This document shows, one piece after another, positions 39,600-49,420 of a stretch of 64,000 nt of DNA; the first letter of the stretch is position 1; each line of letters opens with the position of its first letter. A program made the translations under genes and the position numbers. Source of the DNA: Chrysogorgia sp. JL179-B06. Its lineage: Eukaryota; Cnidaria; Anthozoa; Scleralcyonacea; Chrysogorgiidae. The stretch is taken from positions 660,501 to 724,500 of the forward strand of contig JAYKKM010000496.1 in the NCBI GenBank assembly GCA_035772405.1, in the 5' to 3' direction. The notes below the pieces were generated by a model, which made no database searches, was not told the origin of the DNA, and worked only from the letters and a program-made list of their open reading frames with translations.

Positions 39600-42034
39600 A
39601 TGAAGGCCATATTTCAAACTGTGTTTTGCTTTCTTCTCTTAATCTACACTTCTCAAACTGCAGCTGAACAAAAGGAAATGTCCACAGAGGTAATTTTTAA
39701 ACGTTATATGGCTTTGGGTTAATTTCCCTTTCTGTCTCTAACGTGGTTTTTGTCTATTTACTGCCATTTATACCTTACCTCTTCACCAGTATACATGCTC
39801 GCTTCATTTTACATCAGTTAGGTATTTATTTTCCATGTTTTTAGATGATTGAAAACGTTAAAGAAAAGGATCATTATACAATAGTCTCAATGCTCATACA
39901 ACAATACATTCTTAAAGTTACTACATATTCGTAATATTTGGGTCTTCCTGAGCAAAATCATAATATATCTTCTCAGCCGAAAATGTCATCTTCATGAAGT
40001 TTTTCGCTGTAAAAGTAACCGGATGTGATGTCACAAGAGGCATTCCAAACCAGTTTTCTTTTGTTTCTTGCCACAAAAATGCCTCTTGTGACATCACACA
40101 TCCGATAACTTTAACAGCAAAAAAGTCCATGAAGATGAAATTTTCAGCTGACAAGATATATTATGATTTTACTCAGAAAGACCCAAATATTACGAAGATG
40201 TAAAATACCCAAACATGAGATAGACACTTCAAGTCACTTATAAAACTAATTACATTTCATTATAAAATCAAAACTATACTACATAATGAATCTAGATTAC
40301 CAGGTTTACATAATATTTTGATAATTGAAGTCATTTTAAGTAAATAAGGAGGATGTTGTATCTTCCTTCCTTCCTTCCTTCCTTCCTTCCTTCCTTCCTT
40401 CCTTCCTTCCTTCCTTCCTTCCTTCCTTCCTTCCTTCCTTCCTTCCTTCCTTCCTTCCTTCCTTCCTTCCTTCCTTCCCTCCCTCCCTTCCTTCCCTTCC
40501 TTCCCTTCCTTCCCTTCCTTCCCTTCCTTCCCTTCCTTCCCTTTCCTTCCCTTTCCTTCCCTTTCCTTCCCTTTCCTTCCCTTTCCTTCCCTTTCCTTCC
40601 CTTTCCTTCCCTTTCCTTCCCTTTCCTTCCCTTTCCTTCCCTTTCCTTCCCTTTCCTTCCCTTCCTTCCCTTCTTCCCTTCTTCCCTTCTTCCCTTCCTT
40701 CCTTCTTCCCTTCCTTCCTTCTTCCCTTCCTTCCTTCTTCCCTTCCTTCCTTCTTCCCTTCCTTCCTTCCTTCCTTCCTCCTTCCTTTCCTTTCCTTTCC
40801 TACCTTTCCTTCCTTTCCCTCCTTTCCCTCCCTTCCTTCCTCCCTTACTCCCTTCCTCTTTCCTTTCCTTTCCTACCTTTCCCCTCCCTCCTTTCCCTTC
40901 CTTCCTTCCTTCCTTCCCTTCCCTTCCCTTCCCTTCCTTCCCTTCTTCCCTTCCTTCCTTCTTCCCTTCCTTCCTTCTTCCCTTCCTTCCTTCTTCCCTT
41001 CCTTCCTTCCTTCTTCCCTTCCTTCCTTCTTCCCTTCCTTCCTTCCTTCCTTCCTCCTTCCTTTCCTCTCCTTTCCTTTCCTACCTTTCCTTCCTTTCCC
41101 TCCTTTCCCTCCCTTCCTTCCTCCCTTACTCCCTTCCTCTTTCCTTTCCTTTCCTACCTTTCCCCTCCCTCCTTTCCCTTCTTTCCTTCCTCCCTTCCCT
41201 CCTTCCTTCGCCCCTTCCTCCTCTCCTTCCTTCCCTTATAGCCGATATACAAATTAGTTAGCCATTTCGTTTGTTTATATTCATGAACTCATTAATGTAA
41301 AATATAAATACGAAATCACATCGTTATTAACGTTCTTCTCTGTTCTACTCGATATTTTAGGAGTTAAGTTCTTCAAAATATAACCACCTCGCATTCAAGA
41401 GTTGTCTTGATGTTCTGAAAAATGGAATAACTGAATCAGGTTTCTATCCTATGGTCACCGAGCAAGGCAAAACCAGACTCTCTTCTGTGATCTGTGCTCA
41501 GAGCGTGGCTCAGCTTGGACGTTGATGATGTCATTCTCTAAGAAAAACCGTGTTATGGAAGAGTTCCTTACTACTCCGCTATCAGCAGACGCGTCGCTGA
41601 ACGACGCAATCCCAAACTGGAACTCGTATCGTATGTCACAAAAACACATGATGATAATAAGCCACGAGTCGACTCACTGGCGTTTCACGTGTGCCTATCC
41701 TGATCGTCACGTGGACTACAGAGATTATGCGCGCGCGCGTTTGGATGTCATGAATCCGCTGGTCTATAACGATAGCGGTGCGTGTACCCAGATGGAATAT
41801 CTTGATGTTCGTGGAAACTCGTGCGCAGACTGCTCAGCCGCGTGGTGGCAAAATACCGCGAAACTTGAAGCGTTTCATCTTGATTCTTCTATTGACACCT
41901 GTGAGTTTGATGGCCGTGAGGGAGCGGTGAAGAGCGAGGATAACTTCGGTTATTACGTCACAGTGAACAACAAGTTCCGGTGCTCGGCGAGTGATACGTC
42001 GACGACGAATTTTTGGTTAGGAGGTTATTTGTAA
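39600..42034 (+). CDS. Secreted fibrinogen-like-start protein, copy A (one frameshift)
   Basis: Exon 1, 39,600-39,689, encodes a signal peptide (MKAIFQTVFCFLLLIYTSQT); the GTAATT donor leaves phase 0. Exon 2 is 41,361-42,034. It opens with KSCLDVLKNGITESGFYP, typical of the family start, but shifts frame between 41,478 and 41,487 and resumes as CDLCSERGSAWTLMMSFSKK to the stop. Exon 2 is 674 nt, so one base is missing relative to the two paralogues. The lower part has STHWRFTC, DYRDYARARL, YLDVRGNSCADC and SEDNFGYY...TTNFWLGGYL. The start resembles a fibrinogen-related domain (YCD-x-GxxWTL), but the rest does not. The 1.7-kb intron holds a MITE and a long CTTCC array. AATAAA lies at 42,136. 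Either a sequencing gap or an early pseudogene. Confidence 0.75.
39905..40230. mobile_element. Palindromic MITE M4 (copy 3)
   Basis: Left flank CTTAAAGTTACTACATATTC, right end CAAACATGAGATAGACACTT; the interior is the same palindrome with GATGTCACAAGAGGC and its complement. It sits in intron 1 of the copy-A secreted gene. Confidence 0.85.
40357..41240. repeat. (CTTC)n/(CTTCCC)n array, ~885 bp
   Basis: A pure pyrimidine tract beginning with perfect CTTC repeats and passing into CCCTTTCCTT and CTTCCTTCTT higher-order units. The last block (about 40,920-41,190) duplicates an earlier block (about 40,680-40,905). The 302-residue Pro/Ser/Leu frame is not a gene. Confidence 0.97.
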
Positions 42035-42049
42035 CAGTGAAGAAAGAAT

Positions 42050-43255
42050 TCAGCTGATTTCTTTAAAAATACACGATCTTTATTCTCTTTGTATGAATAA
42101 TACAGTTAGGTAGTAACTCTGGAAATGACTGATGTAATAAACTTAAGTATGAACTCTGCTATATATTAATATGGCTGATCATATGAGAAAGAACTAGCTT
42201 ATCTAAAGTAGCTGCGTCAGCCTGCGTGCAGACGCTTGTATTTCCTCTGATGTCATAATCCAAAACCACACAAGTGGCGACGTCAAATGAAAGTTGTGAC
42301 AATATTGATGTCTGTGCAATGTTCATTTTGACGTCAAATGCAAACCATCTCTTTCAATCAAATAAACCAACTTCGTAGTTTTCTAGAGTTTGCTCGCCAA
42401 CTCTCCAACTTTCAGCTGTCGTTGTTTATTGGCCATGCTCTTAAGCAGTTGAAAATCCTCGTTTTTTAAAAATATTTAACTCACTGGGCGTCATGTATAT
42501 TGATATTGTGTGATCATTTCCGGGCACAAGCCTGCCCACAAACCATACCCCGGTGTATGGTTTGCCAAAGCTATTCATTGACTCGATAGTCGATATTGTA
42601 CCACTAATGTTGATTTTATCCATATATATATATATAATATATATATGTTATCCTATGTAATTCAAAAAGTTGGTTGGTGGCTGTATAAAACATTCCTGTA
42701 TCGACCAGTTTTAACAGGTAATCTATGAGCTGAAATCCTTAATTTTGTTACAGCTTGACGGTGTTTATATGTTGGGTTGAAAAACTTGATATTTGAATTA
42801 CGGAAGCATCAATATTAACCATTTAGATTATCACCTAGGATAATCAATGAGTAAACGTTAAAAAAACTGAAGGGCCAAACATCTTTGAAATCGTAAAAGT
42901 ATATCCGGTTTCAGCCTCACGTTAGGAGTAAACAAACTGAGACTTAATAACCCCCAACGTACAATTACACAAGAGCAAGGCATGTCTCTGTTGTCACTCA
43001 GTATTGAAAGGGTAAATAGAAGATAAATATGACATGAACGAAGGAAAAAAAGAATGCTGTTCCTATGAAAGTTCGTCTTTTTAATAAAACTTAATTCTGG
43101 TCATTCTAGCACTTTCAAACTCCTCCCCGGAGATACGCTGTGCAAGCTATTTAGTTCCTCCAGCTCTAGTTTCCTCCAGCTCTAGTTTCCTCCATGTAAG
43201 CACGTTTCAGACAATGGAATGGACAGGAAGTATCTATTGTCAACAATTACAAATT
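42050..43255. other. Intergenic interval without recognised genes
   Basis: No coding exon recognised. It contains an AT run near 42,622-42,650, a small hairpin (AAACCATAC ... GTATGGTTT near 42,540-42,565) and TCCAGCTCTAGTTTCC repeated twice near 43,160. Confidence 0.5.
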
Positions 43256-43259
43256 AAGC

Positions 43260-43267
43260 TATAAAAG
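43260..43267 (+). promoter_or_regulatory. TATA box of the coiled-coil/ApeC-like gene
   Basis: TATAAAAG at 43,260 lies 107 bp before the ATG at 43,367, in a context that would put the transcription start near 43,290. A good consensus match with correct orientation; no experimental support. Confidence 0.5.
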
Positions 43268-43366
43268 AAACCATGGAATAAAGCACAGAACATTGTCGCG
43301 GTTTGCAGCAAGGTGGACGAAAGAGATATCTTCTTGATCGCATAGTGTTCTACTTTTCTCGCAGAA

Positions 43367-46300
43367 ATGTTAACCAGGAGTTTGGTTCTAGTCGTGTTGC
43401 TGTATGTGCAGGTATATACAGCTGTGGGACAAGCTAGCCCTAGTGCAGATGCCAAAAAGGTAATGAGGAGTGTCACTATCTCACTATGTATATCATTCTA
43501 TGCAGAGTAATTATTCTGACGAATTAGTTACAGCTTTAATTCTAGGTGAACAAAGATAGGTAGTAACAAAGCGAGGAATATTTTCTGAATTCTACATGGA
43601 CATGATATTATTGTGAAAGAGTCAGTAAAACTAGGGGTTGGTTATGTGAATGTATAAGACATGGTCAGGGCCACCTATAGAGACAAGATAGGCCCAGCGG
43701 AAAGTGGGGTTATGGTCTTTCACGGGCCCTTAAATGCCCTAGAAGCTTCATTCTATATGTAGGATTTGCATGATCACTGTCATTTCATTCTATGTGTGTA
43801 GGATCACTGTCAAAGTGAGCAGTTATTATGGTGAAGTTGAATATGAAAGGAAATCTGGACAACCTTACAGTCACATGTAGCCATACGTTGAACATTAATA
43901 CTCACAGAATAGCTCTAGCACTTTAGATACCTAGGTTATGATCATGGACTAACCTGCGGACCAATGAATCAATGGACTAACCTGCGCATACAGGCCGTGC
44001 CTCGTTTTTAGGAGCGCACAATGCGCTGTATCCGCAGACAAACCTTTTTATGTTGATTTGTTATGTGTTTTTATATTTTTAACTACTTTTGAATGGAATA
44101 GTAATCCTACAGACAACGCTACAGTGACACTCAACGCGGGTGATTTAAAAGACGATTCTTGCAAAATAAGTTTTAGATATTTGGCATACGGCGAGATTTC
44201 GTAATCCATTCTGCATCAAATCAATTTGTGCATGGATTTACAATAAAAAGCCTGGCAGTGGCAGTTTCAAAATTGCTGTTTGTCTTTCGCAATTAATGAA
44301 ATTTAAGTTAAAGAGCCGAGTAACGTACAGGAAATTGGTTTCGTCAGCAAACAGGAACATCTACGTCATCCGCAGTGAAGTCAGTCACACCCATCAGCTA
44401 GCGCCCAAGTACAATCTCAGACGTAATAGGAAGTTCAGCTTGCCAACATTCAAAACGAATCCTTTTAAACAAACTTTTATTCCTTTCTATATGTGATAAT
44501 GTGTAGCCTTTGAACTTTTACCATCTGTGCAATCTTTTTACCATCTTGTACATAGTTATACTATTAATATAGTTGTCAAATATATGTATATGAAAATTTG
44601 ACTGCCCCAACCGGGAATCGAACCCGAGGTCTCCGAATCAACGCATCGGCGCTCTAACCACTGAGCTATTGAGACACGGTCAGAACAGTCAAACATCATA
44701 AACATATTTATACATCGCCCCGACTCTCAAATCTCTACAGGAAGACATCTCATCTTTCCCGGTTGGGGCGGTTAAATTTTCATATACATATATTTGACCA
44801 TTAATAAAATCCTCTCTTCATCTAAAGAAAATTAATATAGTTTGAAATTAATATAGTAAAGAAAATTAATTTGTTATATATTTATTTATATGTTAGTTTC
44901 TTATATTCTTAATTACTATTTTATTAGTATATTACAACATTGTGAATTACGCAATTCAGCCTCTGCGGCTGCAAGGTAATTTTTCTTATTAAAATCTATC
45001 TAATTCATGTTAATTTATCATGTGTTTTTTTTAAGATTGAGAATTTAGAGAAACAAGTCCAAATCTTGTCCAACCTTGTCCATGCTCAGTCTAGCATCAT
45101 GGCAAAGTTTTCGTGTCAAGCTCCGAGTGCAGGGACAAGTACAAGTTCGACCTCATATTGCCTCGTTAAGGTGGCAAACCAGGCAACGACTATCCAAAAA
45201 CTACAAGGCGAACTTAGTGCTTTAGATTCGTTGAGCAAAACGCAAGATTCTCAAATCAAACAACTTCAATCATCTGTGAAAGGTGACGATGATTAGTCTT
45301 GTATGTGTTTTCATGAGGTGTAGTTTGATTGAGCCCAGCAACAAACAATTTTCTTTTATTGTTTTAGATTTGTCAAACAAGGTTACTGCTCAGGAAACTA
45401 AACTATCGAAAGTTGATACAACATTGTTCTCAAAAATATCAACTTTGCAATCTCAGATTGGTAATATCAATCAAGCGAGCAATGTTCTTGGAAGCAAGGT
45501 CCAACAACTTGGAACAAAAGTTCAACAGTTATCTGGTAAATTACCATCTATTACAATCTTGTGCTGATTATTGCTGCCGACCCTCAGGGAGGGAGGGGGG
45601 GGAGGGAGGCAACACACTAATCTTGACTTTGGGTCCCTGCATGTGTATCGTGTCCAGACCTCTTCGCCGAACTATGTAAAGCGAACGTAGATTCGGTACA
45701 GTGGATGTCCTTCTGGATGGATGTCTGTCCAGTTTTATGACGTTTTGTGACGTAGGTTTCAGCTTCGGATATTATTAGAAGGGTGTTCCCGTACGTTCGT
45801 TTGTTCGATTTGAAATATGACCGCATGACCGCCAGATAACTCGGACGTTCAATTCAGCAAATATTACAAACGTGAAGTCAAGGCAAGAGTGTTGCTTGAA
45901 TGGAAAATGTATAACTTCGCGAGGCATGCTTTCGTCCTACTAGTCTTCTTCAGGAGGAGATTTTTGAAGGGGTTTGGGTGTGAGTGCAAATATGTTGTAT
46001 AGGTATTGGTTTTGGCGATCGGGATGGTGAGAGATTTGGTGAATAAACGGTGATGTAGATGACGGAATATAGATGATATTGGCCAAACGGAAATGTGAAG
46101 AAATTAGTTCTTACCAAATATCTTGTTGTGTCTTGACATACCAACTCTGCCGGTCATTTCGGTTGTAAAAATGATTGACAAACTGGCCCCGATGGGGTAT
46201 GGTATGGTTGTAGTGTTATATAGTTTTAGGTGGTGTGGTGGTGAAATATTGTGTGATTATTGCGAAATAGATCATGCCACTAACTTTTCGTCTCTCTTTG

Positions 46301-46527
46301 TAACAGGTGCCTGGCCGTCTGGAAAATACTGTATCCTGGCCAGCGGTTCTTGCCCACCAGGCTTTACACGATCCAGTGGCTTCATGAGAGCTATTAGTCT
46401 TTATAGTGGCAAGAGTAACTACATTAACCAAGGGACATTTGGGGATAGTAAGATCAAATGTCATGGAAGTTGCGGACAATATGGACAATGGACTGGAGAA
46501 CTTTACATCACAGCTTGTTGTAAATAA
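43367..46527 (+). CDS. Secreted coiled-coil protein with ApeC-like C-terminal domain, 242 aa
   Basis: Four exons, 43367-43459, 45036-45282, 45368-45535, 46307-46527, phases 0, 1 and 1. Residues 1-22 are a signal peptide (MLTRSLVLVVLLYVQVYT). Residues ~32-170 are a heptad-rich coiled coil (IENLEKQVQILSNLV; LQSQIGNINQASNVL; KVQQLGTKVQQL) with a two-Cys insert, which suggests oligomerisation. The C-terminal ~70 residues start AWPSGKYCILASGSCPPGF and end CCK, like the cysteine-rich ApeC (apextrin C-terminal) domains of marine invertebrates, though shorter than a full ApeC. Those are secreted or stress-linked recognition proteins; function here is inferred. Intron 1 is 1.6 kb with a LINE relic and a tRNA-like element. 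Confidence 0.75.
44230..44520 (+). pseudogene. LINE ORF2 C-terminal fragment
   Basis: The frame 44,296-44,496 has YNLRRNRKFSLPTFKTNPFK, similar to the HxYNTRxxxxFxLPxxKTN motif near the end of several non-LTR ORF2 proteins. It lies in intron 1 of the ApeC-like gene. Confidence 0.5.
44576..44797. mobile_element. tRNA-like sequence enclosed by 40-bp inverted repeats
   Basis: TCAAATATATGTATATGAAA and GACTGCCCCAACCGGGAA at the left are mirrored by TCCCGGTTGGGGCGGTTAAA and TTTCATATACATATATTTGA at the right. A tRNA-like cloverleaf is in the left half. Confidence 0.7.
44604..44675 (-). tRNA. tRNA-like cloverleaf (probable tRNA-derived relic)
   Basis: 72 nt on the minus strand fold as a cloverleaf: acceptor GTCTCAA/TTGGGGC (with G-T pairs), D arm GCTC/GAGC, anticodon arm CCGA/TCGG and T arm TCGGG-TTCGATT-CCCGG. 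The anticodon loop GCGTTGA has C instead of U33, so it is unlikely to be translation-competent. A box TAGCTCAGTGG and B box GGTTCGATTCC are intact, so RNA polymerase III transcription is possible. Confidence 0.45.
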
Positions 46528-46534
46528 GAACAAG

Positions 46535-47298
46535 AAAAGATTGAAGAACTGAAACGATTATTTAGTTACGTGTTACGCCGCGTGTATTTGTCAGTATAAA
46601 CCAGTTGATTCAGATATAGAATTAAACATTTAGTTATCTTTCATTTGTATTATTGGATCAGCTTCTACACACGTAAAAACGCGTAACCTGTTCAACAGGC
46701 GTCAACAATGTTGTGCTGCACCTCGTGAACAATGTTGTTAACAAGGTTGTTCAACCATGATAGCAGTGCGTTGTTACAGTATTGTTCAGCGAATATGCCA
46801 GTTAGGCATTTATTTGCTGTACTTTTCGATAAATAACATTAAATAGAAGCAATAATGATGTTCCAGCGTATTTTATTGCTCGGTATTTTCAATAAAGATA
46901 CCTAGCTCGCTTTTATTTTCATTCAAATCAACTCAGAAATTTTCCCGCCTAAAACGGAAAAAGCACATTACCCTCGCAGTGTAGGCTGGGAAGACCTCTC
47001 GGTAACCAATCATCATGCGTTATTTGTCGTACGAACCTGAAAACGAGTTTATCCAAACAATAATACGGTGTATATTATCATTTAATAATCCTTACGACTG
47101 CATTTCTCTATTTTTAATCAAGTTCCTGGCATACAAACTATATATTTAGCGTTTTATAGTTACATCCAAAGTGAGATGATAGCAATACTCGCTGAATTAA
47201 AATAGATGTCAATATTTACAGAGTTCAAACTCAAGAAAAAGTAGTCATTAAGGTAGTCAGCGAGGTTGAGTTGTCATGTTGATTTCCAAGGTGTGTTT
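46535..47298. other. Intergenic interval, convergent gene ends
   Basis: Lies between the 3' ends of the ApeC-like gene (plus) and the copy-B gene (minus). No exon seen. The stretch 46,690-46,790 repeats AACAATGTTGT and GTTGTTCAAC motifs in both orientations. Confidence 0.5.
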
Positions 47299-48372
47299 TT
47301 ACAAGTAAGCACCAAACCAAAGATTAGTGTTTGACGACATAGAGTTACTACATCTGAATTTTGGATTTGGATTATCGTAATAACCAAAATTATCCTCCCA
47401 TTTTATCGCTCCCTGCCGTGTCTTGAATTCGCAATTATTCTTATAACTGTCCAGGTGGAGTATCCGTTTGTTGGATTTCGGTTGCAACCATTGTGCTTTA
47501 CATTGTGCGCATGCGTTACCACGTACGTTGATATACTCCATGGTCACACACCCTCCGTCCTCGTCGAAGCTCAGAGGGTTGAGAGAAGATAATGTTGCCC
47601 GTGCATAATCGGTGTAGTCGACGCCATGTTCGGGAAAGCTACAGGTGTAACGCCAATGTGTTGAACGCGAAGCAACACTCGCCATCGTTGTTGAACTCAT
47701 TCGGTATGCCTGCCAGTTTGCCGTCTTCTCGTTCACCGGGGCATCTGTGAGCAAGAAGATGCGGAATTGTTGCATGAAGCGACGCTCAGCAGTGTAGGAC
47801 AACACTAGAGTCCACGCAGCTCCAGGTTCAGAGGTGAAGTCACAGTAGACTGTGTAACGACTGTCCTCGTTATCATATATCTGATAGTAACCGCTCTCTG
47901 ACATGCCATCTTGTAGAAAGTCTAGACAGCTTTTTGCACGCCGGATGGAGTTGAGAGATTTGAGGAAAAAATGACCATTTTCCTAAGTAGAAACAGAGTC
48001 AAACATTTTTAGAGAATAGACTTGAGAAGTACAACTCGAATACACTAAAAGGTTGGTGTACTGCCGAAATAGTGTGTGGTCTAACACGTTTCAAGGCCCT
48101 TGGAAGGCCTTTCATGACTCTCTAACGAAGGGACTTCGAAGGCCTTTCATTCTCTAACGAAGGACCTTGGCTTTCAAGCCAAGACACACTATTGTCATGG
48201 ACACCATTCTTTTAGAGTATTTTTACACTGCCTACGCAGCACAACACTTTAATAGTATCGACTTTACAAGCGACTTTGTTAAGTATGACATCATGCACAC
48301 CTTATTTATGTAGTCAGCACAGACGTATGATGAAAACAGACAAACGATCGCAAACACTGCGGAAAATTTCAT
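47299..48372 (-). CDS. Secreted fibrinogen-like-start protein, copy B, 251 aa
   Basis: Exon 1, 48,372-48,301, gives a signal peptide (MKFSAVFAIVCLFSSYVCAD); the GTGTGC donor is phase 0. Exon 2, 47,982-47,299, runs to the stop uninterrupted. The order of elements matches copies A and C: KSCLDFLQDGMSESGYYQI, VYCDFTSEPGAAWTLVLS, STHWRYTCSFPEHGVDY, DYARATLSSLNP, GCVTMEYINVRGNACAQC, KWEDNFGYYDN and TNLWFGAYL. GAAWTL stands where fibrinogen-related domains have GGGWT. The C-terminal ~150 residues, rich in paired Cys, are not a normal fibrinogen fold region, and I do not recognise them as a named domain. The intron contains a family-K fragment. Presumed extracellular; function unknown. Confidence 0.85.
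48040..48250. mobile_element. Family-K element fragment in copy-B intron
   Basis: AATACACTAAAAGGTTGGTG at the left and CCATTCTTTTAGAGTATTTT at the right are inverted. The interior holds several CTCTAACGAAGG and AAGGCCTTTCAT motifs, a rearranged ribozyme-like centre. Confidence 0.65.
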
Positions 48373-48597
48373 CGTAAATATCTTCCAAATGTTTGGGATC
48401 TTTCTCGCTTTTCCAGGCACACCACCAGTCTTTCGAACCACTTAACATTAATGAATGAATCATTATTAACGAAAGCACGTCGATTCTTTGACGACGTTGT
48501 TTGATTGATAACTGACGTAACAATTGACGTCACAATTGTGTTTTCCGCTGACGTACGTAAGTTGACGATGCCTCACGAGGAATGAAGTAATTAAGCT

Positions 48598-48780
48598 GAT
48601 TCGTACCCAGTCGTATCTCTGGGGCAAAGCCCAAAAGCCAGCGACGGTGCATGATGGGAAGGTGCGAACCTGCGGATCTCATAAACCTCTTGGCCCCCTG
48701 TAGCTTCCCCCTGCTGTAGCTGGCCCCCATATATCGCTGGCTTTGCTGTAGAGATAGAGAGACGACTGGGTACGAGTCTG
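48598..48780. mobile_element. TIR element with GATTCGTACCCAGTCGT ends
   Basis: GATTCGTACCCAGTCGTATC and GAGACGACTGGGTACGAGTC are inverted; AAGCCAGCGA and TCGCTGGCTT form an inner pair. About 180 bp, non-coding, upstream of copy B. Confidence 0.7.
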
Positions 48781-48947
48781 CTAATTAAGCCCACGAAGTT
48801 AGGTCGCGCCCCTGCAGCAAAGGATAAAAACCTTGGAATGAGGTTGGTATAGGCTTATACATTGTTTTTAATTACAGAAGCAGACAACTTAAAAACACTA
48901 TCAATGATACAGTCCCGATCGGTTATGTTTTAGTTGAATTCTTTCTC

Positions 48948-49205
48948 ATGTCAACACGACAACCTCATGTCTATAAGCTGGGAGACACAGGTTCAAATCC
49001 TGTGTTGGACCTCCACTCAGGGTCTTAATAATAATTGAGGAGAAAGTGTTGCCTTTGCAATAATACCAGTAAATGGTAAGACTTTCGGGTCTTCTCGGAT
49101 AACGACCTTAAATCGTAGGCCATTGGAACCCCTATAATTGGGCTTCTAGCCTGTTGGGGTATTCCGTTCACTTAAAAGAGTGATAAATATAATAAAATAA
49201 AATAA
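48948..49205 (+). mobile_element. tRNA-headed SINE, family 1 (copy 3)
   Basis: The head is truncated, but the body TGGTAAGACTTTCGGGTCTT and CTTCTAGCCTGTTGGGGTA and the end GTGATAAATATAATAAAATA match copies at 5.1 and 34.8 kb. Confidence 0.8.
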
Positions 49206-49420
49206 AACTAATTACAATAATCCATATCATTGACACATTCATTGACACATTTACTGATATAGTTATACAGTATACATAATTTTAACTTTTTATATTTATT
49301 TTACAGTTTCCGATTTATACGTACAATTTTGTTTACTAAATTCCATTCCGATTTTTGTAAAGTTTTGGAGAGAGGATTACATTCGGTAGAAGGATATTAA
49401 TTTTCGTTGATCGTTTTTTC

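Noticed and set aside
40353..41261. 302-residue open frame rich in Pro, Ser, Leu, Phe
   Set aside because: It is read through a pure CTTCC array; other frames are also open, and a spliced gene uses the surrounding DNA as an intron.
44604..44675. Functional tRNA gene
   Set aside because: The anticodon loop lacks U33 and the sequence forms part of a repeat with inverted ends.
46123..46306. In-frame upstream extension of the last ApeC-like exon to an ATG at 46,123
   Set aside because: A good TTTGTAACAG acceptor at 46,306 joins exon 3 in phase, and the extension has no counterpart in the domain.
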